Source: Lysobacteraceae bacterium
Lineage (GTDB): Bacteria > Pseudomonadota > Gammaproteobacteria > Nevskiales > Nevskiaceae
Length of the DNA stretch: 64,000 nt
Assembly (NCBI GenBank): GCA_013823855.1
Contig: PNMW01000086.1
Span: 62,001-126,000 of the forward strand
Reading direction: 5' to 3'
Shown: piece after piece, positions 63,753 to 64,000 of the stretch
How positions within the stretch are numbered: position 1 is the stretch's first letter
How the letters are laid out: the number at the start of each line of letters is the position of its first letter
Translations under genes and position numbers: made by a program
Notes under the pieces: model-generated
The model's input: the letters and a program-made list of their open reading frames with translations, nothing else
What the model was told of the DNA's origin: nothing
The model's database searches: none

Positions 63753-64000
63753 TCACTTGCGCCGACGTGCAGCGGCGGCGCGCGCGGCTTTCATGCGCAC
63801 GGCGAACGCGGCGCCGGCATTGCCCTTGGCTTTCGACGTGGACGCCTTGGCGGGCTTGCGCCGGGCCTTCGGCGCCGCCTTTCGGGCCGCCTTCGCGGCG
63901 GCCTTGCGCTGGGCCTTGCGCGGCCTGCTGCGCTTCGCTGGCGCGCGCTCCGGGGCTTTGACGGCCGTCGGCCGGCCCGACCCGGGGACGAGGTGCCCGA
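63753..64000 (-). CDS. Partial CDS with Lys/Ala/Arg-rich C-terminal tail
   Basis: The minus-strand frame is open from the window edge to a TGA at 63753-63755 and encodes at least 81 residues. Nearly all are Lys, Ala, Arg and Pro (e.g. KAQRKAAAKAARKAAPKARR), ending AARAAAARRRK. Such tails bind DNA in histone H1-like proteins and in some Ku, recombinase and nucleoid proteins. The N-terminal domain that would identify it is outside the window. It lies upstream of the antitoxin gene on the same strand. Confidence 0.6.
   Translation of the reverse strand, partial: GHLVPGSGRPTAVKAPERAPAKRSRPRKAQRKAAAKAARKAAPKARRKPAKASTSKAKGNAGAAFAVRMKAARAAAARRRK

Larger units (their letters stand above)
62053..64000. 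mobile_element. End of an integrated genomic island (tRNA-Phe site)
   Basis: The island is bounded on the left by the tRNA-Phe 3' fragment, and carries a tyrosine recombinase as first gene, then a toxin-antitoxin pair and the start of an unassigned gene; it runs out of the window. The second att copy is needed to set its true length. Confidence 0.7.

Overview
The window is a GC-rich stretch of proteobacterial chromosome. Outer-membrane phospholipase A, a Kef-type antiporter and PaaX/PaaZ-type phenylacetate genes point to a Gammaproteobacterium. Hydrocarbon-degrading Nevskiales/Solimonadaceae would fit, but this is an inference from gene content only. Most of the window (about 6.7-61.1 kb) is a catabolic region for alkenes, alkanes, aromatics and probably cyclic terpenoid- or steroid-like compounds. 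It carries at least eleven transcriptional regulators.

Layout. 0-6.6 kb: ordinary chromosome (3' part of an isoaspartyl peptidase, a small lipoprotein, a membrane class III cyclase, a degenerate GGDEF protein, Kef antiporter, pldA). 6.7-16 kb: styrene upper pathway. styA-styB-styC lie on the minus strand with an AraC-type regulator and an unassigned flavoprotein. A Tat-exported DUF1329 protein, a LysR regulator and phenylacetaldehyde dehydrogenase follow. 16-20.3 kb: alkane hydroxylase alkB with rubredoxin, divergent from a MalT/AlkS-like regulator. 20.3-35.9 kb: a complete phenylacetyl-CoA pathway, paaABCD-(DUF3291)-EFZG-(acyl-CoA dehydrogenase)-H-(thioesterase)-IKJ, divergent from paaX. The paaA and paaX promoters are back to back and overlap an inverted repeat that is a strong PaaX operator candidate. 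Styrene can therefore be traced on this window from styrene oxide and phenylacetaldehyde to phenylacetyl-CoA and then to acetyl-CoA and succinyl-CoA.

35.9-44.4 kb: an unassigned six-gene operon. It encodes two acyl-CoA dehydrogenases, a crotonase, a CoA ligase, an 837-aa fusion of ferredoxin, reductase and FAD monooxygenase, and an epoxide hydrolase. It is divergent from a GAF/PAS-LuxR regulator. 45.7-52.5 kb: an atypical SDR facing a MerR regulator, a NarL-type two-component system, and a limonene-epoxide-hydrolase-like enzyme with an SDR and an amidohydrolase. 52.6-56.8 kb: an XylR/DmpR-type sigma-54 activator divergent from a Baeyer-Villiger-like monooxygenase that has a well-matched sigma-54 promoter, then a LuxR-type HTH protein. 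57-61.1 kb: a TetR regulator divergent from a 7Fe ferredoxin and a 1044-aa fusion of an FprA-type ferredoxin reductase with a CrtI/RetSat-type flavoprotein. The two fusion proteins are the most unusual items in the window.

61.3-64 kb: a small membrane protein, then the edge of an integrated element. The 3' half of a tRNA-Phe gene, with its terminator, abuts a tyrosine recombinase and a YafQ-type toxin-antitoxin pair. The element continues beyond the right end of the window.
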